A stretch of 43,160 nucleotides of DNA from Terriglobales bacterium (lineage in GTDB: Bacteria; Acidobacteriota; Terriglobia; Terriglobales; Acidobacteriaceae): NCBI GenBank assembly GCA_016185365.1, contig JACPNP010000042.1, positions 1 to 43,160 on the forward strand. The letters are read 5' to 3'. The position numbers were made by a program, and so were the translations under genes. Below, one piece after another: positions 1 through 9,209 of the stretch; positions within the stretch are counted from its first letter, which is position 1; each line of letters opens with the position of its first letter. A model generated the notes under the pieces. It ran no database searches. It saw nothing but the letters and a program-made list of their open reading frames with translations, and was not told where the DNA came from.

Positions 1-76
1 CGTCCCCACTTGCAACGCTCAGATCAGCCGACTGACCGAAAAAGAGCACGGCTTTAGCCGTGCGTCGGAGCGCCCC

Positions 77-108
77 AAAAAAAACTAAGCGGGGGCTTTA
101 GCCCCCGC
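77..108 (-). terminator. Rho-independent terminator after cca
   Basis: Read on the minus strand, an 8-bp GC stem (89-96 with 101-108, loop TAAA) is followed after four bases by eight T residues (84-77). It lies just past the stop of the minus-strand nucleotidyltransferase gene, so it is a convincing intrinsic terminator. A second hairpin without a T-run (46-52 with 57-63) lies further downstream. Confidence 0.85.
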
Positions 109-112
109 CTGC

Positions 113-1579
113 TCATTTCTTTTTCTTAGCAGCCGCTTTCTTTTTCGCCGCCGGCTTGGCCGCCTTCTTCGCCGGCGCCGCCTTTTTCACCACGTTCACC
201 TTCTCCGGCTTCTTCACCGGTTCTGGCGGCGGTGGCGGGGTCGCTTCTGCTTCTTTCTTCTTGGATCGGCCTCGCTTGGCCGCCACAGGGATCGGCTCCG
301 GCTCGGGCGGCGCATACGGCGCCAGGAATTTCTTGATCTCGCTCGCGCTTCGCAGTTTCCCGTCGAGCATCAGCAGGAACATGGCATCCACGATCTTCGG
401 ATACTCCGGCAGCTCCGGCGTGATGCGCATCTCCGCCATCTCCGGAACCGGGAAGCGTTTGCGGATCAGCCTCCACTTGCCCAGGAAGTCTTGGATCTTC
501 TTCACCGCGCTGCGGTTCTTGCTGATCGCCGCCGTGTTCAGGATGGTCTCCGGCCGGGCGTTTGAAAGCAGCTTCCAGGCCAGCGAATTCGTGGAGGCTT
601 CCTTCCCCGTCAGGCGTTTGCTGGATTCTTTTGCCTCATCCTCCAGGTGCTTCCATTCCTGCACGAACGCCTTGCGCGGGATCGCGCTCATCATGGCATT
701 CACATCCGCGCTGTTCATCTTGTAGCTCAGGAAATACATCGCGGCCGGGCCCCAATCCACCACGTAGCCCAGGTCCTGCATCTGTTGCCGCACCTTGATC
801 AGGTTGTTGAGACCCGGCACGTCGGCCTTGGCCACCGACCAGTGCCCATGCAGCGCCTTGAGCCAGTCTTCTTTTTCCAGGGCCCGCATCACTTTCAGCG
901 GATCGCTCTCATGGGCGATCTGCTCCATCTCATGTCCCAGCACCTTCCGGTTCACATGCTCGATGTACTCGCCCTCCACGGCCGCGTCATAGCGTGCCTT
1001 GGTGCGCTCTTCCATCGTCCATTCCAGGCGGGCCATGAAACGTGTGGCCCGGATCAATCGCGACGGTTCTTCCAGGAAGGAGTAGTTGTGCAGGATCCGG
1101 ATGTGTTTGCCTTCGATGTCGGCGGCGCCGTTGAAGGGGTCCAGCAGCAGGCCATGCGATCCTTCATTCAGGGACAGCGCCATCGCATTGACCGTGAAGT
1201 CTCGCCGCCGCAGATCTTCCTGGATCGTCGCGGGTCCGATCTCGGGTGGCTTGCCCGGCTTGTCATACACCTCGGATCGTGTGCTCGCCAGTTCGCCGCG
1301 CAGATTGCCCGGCATAAGAAGATAAAGAGTGCGCAGGTGTTCATCCGTGCCCTGCACCACCATGCCATGCTTTTCCAGGTCCTTCTGCAGCTTCAACGCG
1401 TTTCCCTGGATGGCGAAATCCAGGTCGCGGATTTTCTGACCCGCCAGGATGTCTCGGACAACACCGCCTACCAGGAACACGTTCATCCCGTGCTCGCGCG
1501 CCACTTCCTGCACCAGGGCTACGTCACGCTTTTGTTCCGGCGTCAGCCGGCTTTCCATCATGTAGATGTAGTCAGCCAT
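113..1579 (-). CDS. cca: CCA-adding tRNA nucleotidyltransferase / poly(A) polymerase family protein
   Basis: A class II nucleotidyltransferase expected to add or repair the 3' CCA of tRNA, or to polyadenylate RNA, in the cytoplasm. The head domain is at residues ~25-190. It shows the GGVVRD nucleotide-binding motif (~38-43), the metal-binding DLDF pair (~53-56) and the later RRRDFTVNA and RLIRATRF motifs. The middle is helical. The last ~60 residues are a low-complexity Lys/Ala/Pro tail, which is not part of the usual enzyme and may bind RNA or DNA. At 488 aa the protein is longer than typical bacterial CCA enzymes mainly because of this tail. It is transcribed alone and ends in a clear terminator. 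Telling CCA-adding from poly(A)-adding activity by eye is not safe. Confidence 0.9.
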   Translation of the reverse strand: MADYIYMMESRLTPEQKRDVALVQEVAREHGMNVFLVGGVVRDILAGQKIRDLDFAIQGNALKLQKDLEKHGMVVQGTDEHLRTLYLLMPGNLRGELASTRSEVYDKPGKPPEIGPATIQEDLRRRDFTVNAMALSLNEGSHGLLLDPFNGAADIEGKHIRILHNYSFLEEPSRLIRATRFMARLEWTMEERTKARYDAAVEGEYIEHVNRKVLGHEMEQIAHESDPLKVMRALEKEDWLKALHGHWSVAKADVPGLNNLIKVRQQMQDLGYVVDWGPAAMYFLSYKMNSADVNAMMSAIPRKAFVQEWKHLEDEAKESSKRLTGKEASTNSLAWKLLSNARPETILNTAAISKNRSAVKKIQDFLGKWRLIRKRFPVPEMAEMRITPELPEYPKIVDAMFLLMLDGKLRSASEIKKFLAPYAPPEPEPIPVAAKRGRSKKKEAEATPPPPPEPVKKPEKVNVVKKAAPAKKAAKPAAKKKAAAKKKK

Positions 1580-1824
1580 CGAAGTTGGATCAGCTCTTTC
1601 TCTGCTTCGGGGTGCGGAGACCGAAAATAACAGCCTGTCCCGCGCCCAAGGGTCTCCTAAAAAAGTTCGCGCCGGCCCTGCGCTGTGTGTCTAAGCTATT
1701 CAATTAAATACACTTAGGGGATATCGGGCTAACGTGGTTTACGAAACCGCAACAATATCACATTCATGGTTACTTTGGCTACTTTTCCACTCCCGATACA
1801 CCGCATCGAATCCCCAAGGTGACT

Positions 1825-1830
1825 TATAAT
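1825..1830 (+). promoter_or_regulatory. Candidate -10 box before the hybrid kinase
   Basis: A perfect TATAAT lies 20 bp before the GTG start at 1850, in the AT-rich end of the 1580-1849 spacer. I see no good -35 box at the right distance, so if real the promoter is unusual or weak and the leader is very short. A small inverted repeat (GGTTT-ACG-AAACC, 1736-1748) lies further upstream. Nothing else in this spacer was recognised. Confidence 0.3.
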
Positions 1831-1849
1831 TTAGTTACCCCCTGAGTCT

Positions 1850-4800
1850 GTGAAAGGAACTCTCCCGGCTGTCCCGCCGGACATTGCTCTGATTTTGCCC
1901 AAGCTCTCATTCACTTTTTTCCGGGATCATTCGGTTGTCCCGTTGGCTCTACTTGCGCTTCTGCTTGTGAGCGCCCCTTCTGCTTTCGCTCTCGATCCCG
2001 CCAAACGCATCACCCAGTATGGTCACGATGTGTGGCAGACCCGCGAAGGCCTGCCGCAAAACTCTGTCCAGGCCATGCTTCAGACCCGCGACGGCTACCT
2101 TTGGTTCGGGACTCAGGAAGGCCTCGCCCGCTTTGATGGTGTCAGCTTCACCGTATTCGACACCCGTAATACACCCGAGATCAAAAACCACTTCGTTTGG
2201 GCATTATTTGAGGACCACGAGGGAAATCTCTGGATCGGCACCACCGGCGGATTGGCCCGGTATCGCGCAGGCAAGTTCCAGACGTTTACCACGAAAGACG
2301 GCTTGGCCGGCAACGTGGTCCGTGCCATCACGCAAAGCGCCGACGGCCGGCTCTGGATCGGCACCGGCAATGGTCTGAGCGTCTTGGAAAAAGGATCGTT
2401 CCGCATCGCGGTTGGGCCGAAGGAACTCGGCCACAACATCGTGCGCGGCCTGTGCGCCGCTCTCGATGGGTCCATCTGGATCTCCACCTCCGGCGGTGGC
2501 GTCACGCGTCTCAAGGATGGTGCGCTCACCACCTTCACCACGGAGAATGGCCTCCCCAGCGACTTCGTTTGGCCGGTCTTTGAGGACCGCGCCGGTCAGG
2601 TCTGGGCAGGCACCGATCAGGGCCTTGCGGTGTTCAAGGGTGGCAGGTTCACGGAAGTCAAAGGACCGGCTTCCCTGTCCGGATTCGTGCGCAGTCTCTA
2701 CCAGGATCGCAGCGGTACCCTTTGGGTAGGCACGTCAAATGGTATCCATCGATTGGTGAACGGCCGGTTCGAGGCCTTCACGCCCGCCGACGGTCTTTCC
2801 GATGGCGAAGTCCTGTCCATTTTGGAAGACCGTGAAGGCAGCCTTTGGGCCGGCACGCTCGGCGGCGGGCTCAACCGCTTCAAAGACGGAAAGTTCACCA
2901 CCCTCACCACGCAGGAAGGTCTCGCGCACAACTTCGTGCGCTCCATCTATCAGGACCCGAAAGGAAGTGTCTGGATCTCCACCTGGGGTGGCGGCCTGAA
3001 CGAATATCGTGACGGCCATTTCAAGACATGGACTACGAAGCAGGGGCTGGCCGGCGACTTGGTCTGGCCCCTCATCATGGATGCGTCAGGGACGTTGTGG
3101 GTCGGCACCGGCAACGGCTTGAACAAGTTGGTCAACGGCCGGGTCACGGCCACTTACACCATGAAGCACGGCCTGAAGAGCAATCTCATCCGATCTCTAT
3201 ATCTGGATCGCTCCGGGACGCTTTGGGTCGGTACCGATGGTGGCCTCAGCAAGTTTGAGAACGGCCGCTTCACCACCTTCACCATCAAAGAAGGACTGAC
3301 CAATGACACCGTCTTTGCGGTCTTTGAAGACCGCGACCGCAATCTCTGGGTCGCCACCCGGGCCGGCCTGAACCTTCTCAAAGACGGCAAGTCGCAGGAC
3401 TTCCCTCTCCGCGCCGCCTTGGCCGGTGATTTCATCAAGTCGTTCTATCAGGCGGAAGACGGCGCCCTTTTTATCGGCACCGGCACCAGTGGCCTCAAGA
3501 TCATCCGTGATGGAAAGTTATCCAGTGTGGGCCGTTTGCAGGGTTTGAATGATGACGTGGTCCATCAGGTCCTTCCTGACGGTCGCGGGAATCTTTGGAT
3601 GAGCTCCAACCGCGGGATCTCCTATGTCAGCTTGAAAGATCTGGAAGACTTTGCCGCGGGCAAGCGGAGATCGGTCCACGTTGTCGCCTTCGACTCCGCC
3701 GATGGCATGAAATCCCCGGAATGCAATACCGGCTCCCCGGCGGGATGGCGCACCGCTGACGGTCGTCTCTGGTTCCCCACCATCAAGGGTGTTGCCATCG
3801 TCGATCCCAATAATCTCCCGGTAAACTCCGCGCCTCCTCCCGTCATGATCGAACGGGCCGTCGTGGATGGAAGATCGCTGGACCTTTCCCAGACGCATCT
3901 CAGCATTCCTCCCGGGTCCGGCAGCGTGGAGGTCCACTACGCCGGCTTGAGTTATCTCGCGCCGGAAAAAGTCAGTTTTAAGTACCGCTTGGATGGTTTC
4001 GACAAGGATTGGGTCGACGCGGGGGATCGGCGCGTTGCCTATTACACCAACCTCCCGCCCGGCCCTTACACCTTCCGGGTCATGGCTTCCAACAATGACG
4101 GCGCCTGGAATCAGGCCGGCGCCACGTATTCCTTCCGTCTGCAGCCCCGGTTCTATCAGACCGTCTGGTTCTACCTCGTGGCCGCGATCGCGATAGGCGT
4201 GCTTGTCCGCTACCTGTACGTCCGCCGTACCCGTGCGCTGCGCCGCCGCGAACGCGAAGTCGCCATGATGGAAGAGGCCCTCTCCCGTCGCGTCCAGGCG
4301 GAAAAAGAATTGGGTCGCTCGGAAGCCCGCTACCGTTCGCTGGTGCAAAGCGCCTTATTGGGCATTTACCGCGCCACCTATGACGGCCGTTTCCTGGAAG
4401 TCAATCCCGCATTCGTGCAGATGTTGGGCTATGACTCCGCCGAGGAATTGCTCGCCCTCGACATCGGCAAAGACTTGTATTTCGATCCCCAGGAGCGCGT
4501 CCACGTTTTGAATGAGATCACGCACAAGGATTTCATCGAAAGCATGGAAGTCACGCTCCGCCGCAAGGACGGAAACCCGGTGACCCTGCGCGTGACCGGA
4601 CGCTGCACCCGCGATACCGACGGGAGCGTCGAAGCCTTCGAGATGATCGCGGAGAACGTCACAGAACGCAAAATCCTGGAAGAACAGTTGCGCCAGTCGC
4701 AGCGCATGGACGCCATCGGCCGCCTCGCCGGCGGTGTGGCCCACGACTTCAACAATCTCCTCACCGTCATCCTCGGCTACGGCGACATTCTGCTCGGGCA

Positions 4801-5863
4801 GTTCGAGAAGTCAGACTCTCGTTACCACGAGGTCGCCGAGGTCAAAAAAGCCGCCAGCCGTGCCGCGGAACTCACCCGGCAATTACTTGCCTTCAGCCGC
4901 CGCCAGGTGCTCGCGCCCAAGGTCCTCGACCTTAACAAGGTTGTTAGCGACATGGAGAAGATGCTCGGGCGGCTCCTTCTGGAGAACATCCGGCTGGTCA
5001 CGAACGTCGCCCCTACCGTGTTCCCGGTCAAGGCCGATCCCGGCCAGATCGAACAGGTCATCATGAATCTGGTGGTCAATGCGCGGGACGCCATGCCCGC
5101 CGGCGGCCGCCTCGTCCTCCAGACCCTGAACGTCACAGTGGACGATGAGGTCTCTGACGACCACATCGGCGTCCCCGCCGGAGAATATGTCCAACTCTCC
5201 GTCACCGACTCCGGCATCGGCATGTCGCCGGAAGTCGTCTCCCGGATCTTCGAGCCCTTCTTCACCACGAAAGACGCTGGCAAAGGCACCGGCCTCGGTC
5301 TCGCCACCGTCTATGGCATCGTCAAGCAAAGTGGCGGACACATCACCGTGAAAAGCCAGCCCGGTCAGGGCTCGACCTTCAGTGTCTATCTCCCCGCCGT
5401 CCATGATGTGCGTCCGGACGCTTTGGAGGTTCATCGCCCCACCGTCCATCGCAACGGCCAAAAAGAGACCATCCTCGTGGTGGAAGACGAAGAAGGTGTG
5501 CGCCTCCTGATCGTCGAAGTCTTGCGCAAGGCTGGATACACCGTGCTCGCCGCGCCCGGCCCTGACGAAGCTCACCGCATCTGCCGCGAGGGACCCGTCG
5601 CCATCGATCTGTTGCTGACGGACGTTGTCCTTGGCCATCTCAACGGCTTCGATCTTGCTGCCCAGCTCGCGCCCATGCTCCGCTCGCCGCGCGTCGTCTT
5701 CATGTCCGGCTACACCGAAGACCACGTGGCCCAGAAGAACATGGGACAGTCCGGCACTGCGTTCCTGCATAAGCCCTTCGCCGCGTCCACTCTCTCTGCC
5801 ACCATCCGCGAAGTCCTGGACACCGCGATTGAGTCCTCCAGCGAACAACCCGCTCGCGCCTAA
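1850..5863 (+). CDS. Hybrid sensor histidine kinase with periplasmic two-component beta-propeller
   Basis: A large one-protein signalling device. The GTG start gives a signal/anchor segment (~28-48), then about a dozen Reg_prop propeller blades with the recurring G-x-LW-(I/V)-G-T pattern to ~residue 650. A Y_Y_Y domain follows (~690-755, with YRLDGFDKDW and LPPGPYTF), then a membrane helix (~771-790) and a PAS domain from ~824 (ARYRSLVQSALLGIY). The HisKA phospho-acceptor is His965 in VAHDFNNLL. The ATPase N and G boxes are at ~1074, ~1120 and ~1145 (GKGTGLGLATV). The receiver domain has phospho-acceptor Asp1258 (LLLTDVVL) and Lys ~1308. The architecture resembles the propeller hybrid kinases of Bacteroidota and Acidobacteriota that sense extracellular ligands, often glycans. 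No partner regulator or glycan genes are adjacent, so the ligand is unknown. With no DNA-binding output domain, the receiver probably relays phosphate onward. Confidence 0.93.
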   Translation: MKGTLPAVPPDIALILPKLSFTFFRDHSVVPLALLALLLVSAPSAFALDPAKRITQYGHDVWQTREGLPQNSVQAMLQTRDGYLWFGTQEGLARFDGVSFTVFDTRNTPEIKNHFVWALFEDHEGNLWIGTTGGLARYRAGKFQTFTTKDGLAGNVVRAITQSADGRLWIGTGNGLSVLEKGSFRIAVGPKELGHNIVRGLCAALDGSIWISTSGGGVTRLKDGALTTFTTENGLPSDFVWPVFEDRAGQVWAGTDQGLAVFKGGRFTEVKGPASLSGFVRSLYQDRSGTLWVGTSNGIHRLVNGRFEAFTPADGLSDGEVLSILEDREGSLWAGTLGGGLNRFKDGKFTTLTTQEGLAHNFVRSIYQDPKGSVWISTWGGGLNEYRDGHFKTWTTKQGLAGDLVWPLIMDASGTLWVGTGNGLNKLVNGRVTATYTMKHGLKSNLIRSLYLDRSGTLWVGTDGGLSKFENGRFTTFTIKEGLTNDTVFAVFEDRDRNLWVATRAGLNLLKDGKSQDFPLRAALAGDFIKSFYQAEDGALFIGTGTSGLKIIRDGKLSSVGRLQGLNDDVVHQVLPDGRGNLWMSSNRGISYVSLKDLEDFAAGKRRSVHVVAFDSADGMKSPECNTGSPAGWRTADGRLWFPTIKGVAIVDPNNLPVNSAPPPVMIERAVVDGRSLDLSQTHLSIPPGSGSVEVHYAGLSYLAPEKVSFKYRLDGFDKDWVDAGDRRVAYYTNLPPGPYTFRVMASNNDGAWNQAGATYSFRLQPRFYQTVWFYLVAAIAIGVLVRYLYVRRTRALRRREREVAMMEEALSRRVQAEKELGRSEARYRSLVQSALLGIYRATYDGRFLEVNPAFVQMLGYDSAEELLALDIGKDLYFDPQERVHVLNEITHKDFIESMEVTLRRKDGNPVTLRVTGRCTRDTDGSVEAFEMIAENVTERKILEEQLRQSQRMDAIGRLAGGVAHDFNNLLTVILGYGDILLGQFEKSDSRYHEVAEVKKAASRAAELTRQLLAFSRRQVLAPKVLDLNKVVSDMEKMLGRLLLENIRLVTNVAPTVFPVKADPGQIEQVIMNLVVNARDAMPAGGRLVLQTLNVTVDDEVSDDHIGVPAGEYVQLSVTDSGIGMSPEVVSRIFEPFFTTKDAGKGTGLGLATVYGIVKQSGGHITVKSQPGQGSTFSVYLPAVHDVRPDALEVHRPTVHRNGQKETILVVEDEEGVRLLIVEVLRKAGYTVLAAPGPDEAHRICREGPVAIDLLLTDVVLGHLNGFDLAAQLAPMLRSPRVVFMSGYTEDHVAQKNMGQSGTAFLHKPFAASTLSATIREVLDTAIESSSEQPARA

Positions 5864-6228
5864 CGTCCCGCTATTGCATTCCCTATGTGGCACAGAAACC
5901 TGCCCTGAGCGCAGTCGCAGGGTCCCCGGCTGTGCTTAAAAACCCGTGGAGCACAGCCGTCCTCGGCTGTGCATCCGTATCGCACACTTGTAACGCCGCC
6001 GTCTCGCGAACATACCTGTAACACTGCATCCTCTTGCGCTAGCATGAACAGTCGCATGATCGAAAAAGAGACCGGCTTCAGCCCGAGGCGAATGCCCAGC
6101 GCGAATGATCTTGGTTTTGCTCTTACTCAGTACTCAGAACTCAGTACTCACCACCCGCTCCCCCAACCTGTTGTGTACCTCGGTTCCACACCCCACCCGC
6201 TGCCGCGTTCCATGCGACAATCAAACCA
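5864..6228. repeat. Repeat-filled spacer with two cacagccg/cggctgtg hairpins
   Basis: Spacer of 365 bp without a supported gene. It holds one R2 hairpin (arms CACAG.../...CGGCTGTG) carrying the 24-bp loop passenger at 5899-5922, an empty R2 hairpin at 5952-5973, and a run of ACTCAGTACTCA-type 9-10 bp repeats at about 6127-6155. The short frames crossing it are repeat translations. Confidence 0.7.
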
Positions 6229-6711
6229 ATGCCGTCCACGCATAAAAAGGTGATCGTGCGCAAGCTCACTCGCGACTCCGTTAGCGGGTATGTCGCGCCC
6301 ACCTCGTTCGTCTCCGGCGGACGCCTCGAGCTGATGACCTCCGAAGGCAACGTGGTCCTGATCGATCTGAACGAGATCAAAGCCGTCTACTTCGTCCGCG
6401 ATTTCAACGAGCCCGAATCCGTAAGCCGCAAGACTTTTACCACCCGTCCGCGCACCGAGGGTCTCTGGGTGCGCCTTAATTTTCGCGACAATGACATGCT
6501 CGAAGGCCTGATGCCCAACGACCTCGTCCAGCTTCCTCCGGATGGCTTCTTGCTCACGCCGCCCGATACCCGCGGAAACATTCAACGTATCTTCGTGCCC
6601 CGCGCCGCCCTCAGCCAGCTCACCGTTCTTTCTGTGATCGGCGGCATGCAGGGCCGTCGCCGCCCCACTCGCGAGGCCGCTCAGCAACCCGCCCTTTTCG
6701 GCGAATCCTGA
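6229..6711 (+). CDS. Conserved hypothetical protein, two similar halves (DUF6982-like)
   Basis: A 160-aa soluble protein with no signal peptide or membrane segment. It seems to contain two related beta-rich halves. The first (~5-65) ends in LNEIKAVYFVRDF. The second (~80-145) starts GLWVRLNFRD and ends in FVPRAALSQLTVLSVIG. The motif (I/L)KAV(Y/F)FV(R/K)DF is one I associate with small acidobacterial proteins annotated as DUF6982, but that is memory only and I claim no function. It precedes lpxD by ~90 bp on the same strand. The start ATG was chosen because a repeat-derived stretch precedes it. Confidence 0.7.
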   Translation: MPSTHKKVIVRKLTRDSVSGYVAPTSFVSGGRLELMTSEGNVVLIDLNEIKAVYFVRDFNEPESVSRKTFTTRPRTEGLWVRLNFRDNDMLEGLMPNDLVQLPPDGFLLTPPDTRGNIQRIFVPRAALSQLTVLSVIGGMQGRRRPTREAAQQPALFGES

Positions 6712-6803
6712 TCCCTCCGCGTATCCGCTCGCGTGAGGGACTTTGGGTTTTCAATTCTGCACTTCTGCAATCCGGCAATTCCCCAATCCTTTAGAATCTC
6801 CCC

Positions 6804-7826
6804 ATGAAACTCTCCGCCCTCGCCGCCGCTCTCGACGCTCGTCTCGACTCCCCAGATCCCCGCGCCGCCGACATCGAGATCACTGGCGTGACCGGAATCG
6901 AGCACGCTGGCCCCGGCCAGGTCGCTTTCATCGCGAACCCGAAGTACGCTGCCGCCGCCAAGTCCACTCAGGCCTCCGCCGTGCTCGTGTCCGACGACTT
7001 TCCCGGCTTGCCCACGGCCACCACCGCCGCCCTGCGAACCAAGAATCCCTATTTCGCCTTTGCCCGCGCCATCGAATTGTTCTACCAACCGCCGCTCTAC
7101 GCCTCTGGCACGCATCCCACCGCGGTCATCGACCCCACCGCGCGGATCGGCACTAACTCTCACATCGGCGCGTATGTCTGTATTGGCGCCAACGTCGTGA
7201 TCGGTGAGAACGCCGTGCTGCTCCCGCACGCGGTCATCTACCAGGGCGCGACCATCGGCCGCAACTTCTTCGCCCACGCGCATGCGGTTGTGCGTGAACA
7301 TTGCCGGCTTGGGGACAACGTGACTTTGCAGAATGGCGCGGTCATCGGCGCCGACGGCTTCGGCTTCGCCAGGGACAACGCCGGGCATTGGCACAAGATC
7401 GTCCAATCCGGCATCGCGATTTTGGAGGATGAGGTGGAAGTCCAGGCCAACGCCTGTGTCGACCGCGCTTCCATCGGCGAGACTCGCATCGCCCGCGCCG
7501 TGAAGATCGATAATCTCGTTCAGGTCGGCCATGGTTCCAGCGTGGGCGAGCAGACTTTGCTTTGCGCCCAGGCCGGCCTCGCCGGCTCCACCGAGGTCGG
7601 CAAGAACGTGATCCTGGCCGGTCAGGTCGGCGTCGCCGGACACTGCAAGATCGGGGACGGCGCCGTCGCCACCGCGCAATCCGGCATTCCCAATGATGTC
7701 CCCGCCGGCCACACCGTCAGCGGCTATCCTGCGATTGAGAACATGCAATGGCTGCGCTCGGTGGCCGTATTCAACAAGCTCCCGGGATTGGCCAAGCAAC
7801 TCCGCGCGCTGGAGAAAAAAGCCTGA
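6804..7826 (+). CDS. lpxD: UDP-3-O-(3-hydroxyacyl)glucosamine N-acyltransferase
   Basis: Third step of lipid A synthesis: transfers a 3-hydroxyacyl chain from acyl-ACP to the 2-amino group of UDP-3-O-acyl-glucosamine, at the cytoplasmic face of the inner membrane. Residues ~1-100 form the small uridine-binding domain. From ~105 to ~315 there is a long left-handed beta-helix of hexapeptide repeats (for example VIDPTA, IGTNSH, IGANVV, IGENAV). The catalytic histidine is probably His243 in VQVGHGSSVG, matching the AHNVV histidine of E. coli LpxD. GADGFGFA is also present. At 340 aa the length is normal. Other lpx genes are not adjacent. It shares one base with the following lipoprotein gene. The gene implies an LPS-bearing, diderm host. 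Confidence 0.95.
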   Translation: MKLSALAAALDARLDSPDPRAADIEITGVTGIEHAGPGQVAFIANPKYAAAAKSTQASAVLVSDDFPGLPTATTAALRTKNPYFAFARAIELFYQPPLYASGTHPTAVIDPTARIGTNSHIGAYVCIGANVVIGENAVLLPHAVIYQGATIGRNFFAHAHAVVREHCRLGDNVTLQNGAVIGADGFGFARDNAGHWHKIVQSGIAILEDEVEVQANACVDRASIGETRIARAVKIDNLVQVGHGSSVGEQTLLCAQAGLAGSTEVGKNVILAGQVGVAGHCKIGDGAVATAQSGIPNDVPAGHTVSGYPAIENMQWLRSVAVFNKLPGLAKQLRALEKKA

Positions 7827-8170
7827 TGCCCCGCCTCGTTATCGCGCTCTGCGCCCTGTTGCTCTTGGCCGGATGCCGCTCCCGCGTCATCGTCGTTTCC
7901 ACTACCAATACCGGCCCGTCCGCCATCCACAATCTTGAGGTCCAATATCCCGGCGGGTCCTACGGTATCCCCGTCCTCGGACCCGGACGCACCCACGAAT
8001 ATCGCATCAAACCCTTCCGCCCCGGCGATCTGCTGGTGAATTATCTCGACGCCACCGGGACCGCGAATAAACACATCGGCCCCGCCCTCAAGAAGAACGA
8101 CGAAGGCCGCATCACTCTCATGATCTCGGATAAAGACTTCAAATGGACCGCAAGCATCACGAATGAATGA
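7826..8170 (+). CDS. Small predicted lipoprotein
   Basis: A 114-aa protein whose ATG (7826-7828) overlaps the lpxD stop by one base (TGATG), so translation is probably coupled. An upstream ATG at 7748 in the same frame lies inside lpxD and is not the likely start. Residues 1-17 form a short signal peptide ending in the lipobox LLAGC, with Cys17 as the lipidation site. The mature part is a small beta-rich domain (TNTGPSAIHNLEVQYPG and RIKPFRPGDLL) that resembles no family I can name. It probably sits in the envelope, and the overlap suggests co-expression with lipid A synthesis. Confidence 0.75.
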   Translation: MPRLVIALCALLLLAGCRSRVIVVSTTNTGPSAIHNLEVQYPGGSYGIPVLGPGRTHEYRIKPFRPGDLLVNYLDATGTANKHIGPALKKNDEGRITLMISDKDFKWTASITNE

Positions 8171-8213
8171 TTGATACGGCGGTTGTTTGGATCTGAGAGT
8201 TTCAAGACCCGGA

Positions 8214-8234
8214 AGCCCCGGACTTCAGTCCGGG
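8214..8234. repeat. REP-like hairpin between convergent genes
   Basis: Palindrome CCCCGGACT-TCAGTCCGGGG in the 123-bp gap between the convergent lipoprotein and plsC genes. It belongs to the same hairpin class as 18334-18353 and 23357-23376. There is no T-run, so it is a poor intrinsic terminator although well placed to act as one. Confidence 0.55.
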
Positions 8235-8293
8235 GTGAGGACGCCAAAGGCGTCCGAATTCGTAGAAAACGCGCTGGCAGTTTCATTCCGTTT

Positions 8294-9013
8294 CTATGAC
8301 ACCGGCTTCATGTGCTCCGGCAGAGCGCTGGCCACTGCCCGATGCACTGCCGCCATCAACTCCTCGCGTGATGAAAACTTCTTCGGATCCACCGGCGCAT
8401 GGAACACCAGCGTCGCCGTGCCCGCACTGATCCCGATCCCTTTTTTCGGCATCATCGTCTCTGTGCCGTGGATGGTCATGGGAATGATCGGCGCGCCGCA
8501 CTCCATCGCCAGATGGAACGGCCCCTTCTTGAACGGCTTCAACCGCCCATCGTGGGAACGCGTGCCTTCCGGGAACACGGTGATATTGATCCCCGATTGC
8601 AATACTTCCACCGCGCGCTCCACGCTGGCGATGGCCGCTTCCCGGTTCCTGCGGTCCACCGGCACAAAACTCGCTAGCAGCATGGCGCGCGCCAGGATCG
8701 GCACCCGGAATAATTCCTTCTTCACCAGCACGCTGCTCCGCCTCGGGATCAGCGGCACCACGATCGGCGGGTCCAGGTTCGACACATGGTTGCACATATA
8801 TATGTACGTGCCCTTCGGGTTGAATTGGTCCATGCCCTGCACGTCCACCTTGATCCCGATCAATTTGATCCCGCCCAGCGCCACCTTCATGGCCGTCCAA
8901 TAGAGCCAGTCCACGCGCCCGGTGATCAGCGTCCGCGGAATGCCCACGATCCCCACGCAAACGATACACACCACGTAGTACACCGATAGGAATATTGTTC
9001 GGGCGGTTCCCAT
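8294..9013 (-). CDS. plsC: 1-acyl-sn-glycerol-3-phosphate acyltransferase
   Basis: Acylates lysophosphatidic acid to phosphatidic acid at the inner membrane. An N-terminal hydrophobic segment (~7-27) is followed by the catalytic block I NHVSNLD (His76, Asp81). The acceptor-binding block III is FPEGTR (147-152), and block IV is a Pro-containing hydrophobic stretch around PIIPMTIHG. At 239 aa the length is normal for PlsC. It is the last gene of the minus-strand group, with a 196-bp low-complexity spacer before mpl. The related hydroxyacyl ornithine-lipid acyltransferases cannot be excluded by eye. Confidence 0.92.
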   Translation of the reverse strand: MGTARTIFLSVYYVVCIVCVGIVGIPRTLITGRVDWLYWTAMKVALGGIKLIGIKVDVQGMDQFNPKGTYIYMCNHVSNLDPPIVVPLIPRRSSVLVKKELFRVPILARAMLLASFVPVDRRNREAAIASVERAVEVLQSGINITVFPEGTRSHDGRLKPFKKGPFHLAMECGAPIIPMTIHGTETMMPKKGIGISAGTATLVFHAPVDPKKFSSREELMAAVHRAVASALPEHMKPVS

Positions 9014-9209
9014 GTCTTTGCTGTAGCTTTTGCTTTTGCTCTGGTTCTTGGTTTGGCTTTGGCTTTGGCTTTGGCCAACGCTATCGCTTTTTTCCCGGCC
9101 TTCGCTTTTGATCTGGCCTTTGGGTTTGTCTTTGCTTTTCCTAAAGCCTAAGGACTAACGCCTAACGCCTCGTGCCTAATGCCTTCGTTTCCTGACGACT
9201 GACTACTGA
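9014..9209. repeat. Degenerate CTTTTG/GCTTTG hexamer and CTAACGC repeats
   Basis: Spacer of about 196 bp made of CTTTGG/CTTTTG hexanucleotide runs (about 9017-9145), CTAACGCCTAACGCC units, and on the plus strand TGACTACTGACTACTGG directly next to the mpl stop codon. No gene is seen. Confidence 0.65.

Noticed and set aside
647-1630. 327-aa plus-strand frame opposite cca
   Set aside because: Shadow frame; the minus strand carries clear nucleotidyltransferase motifs.
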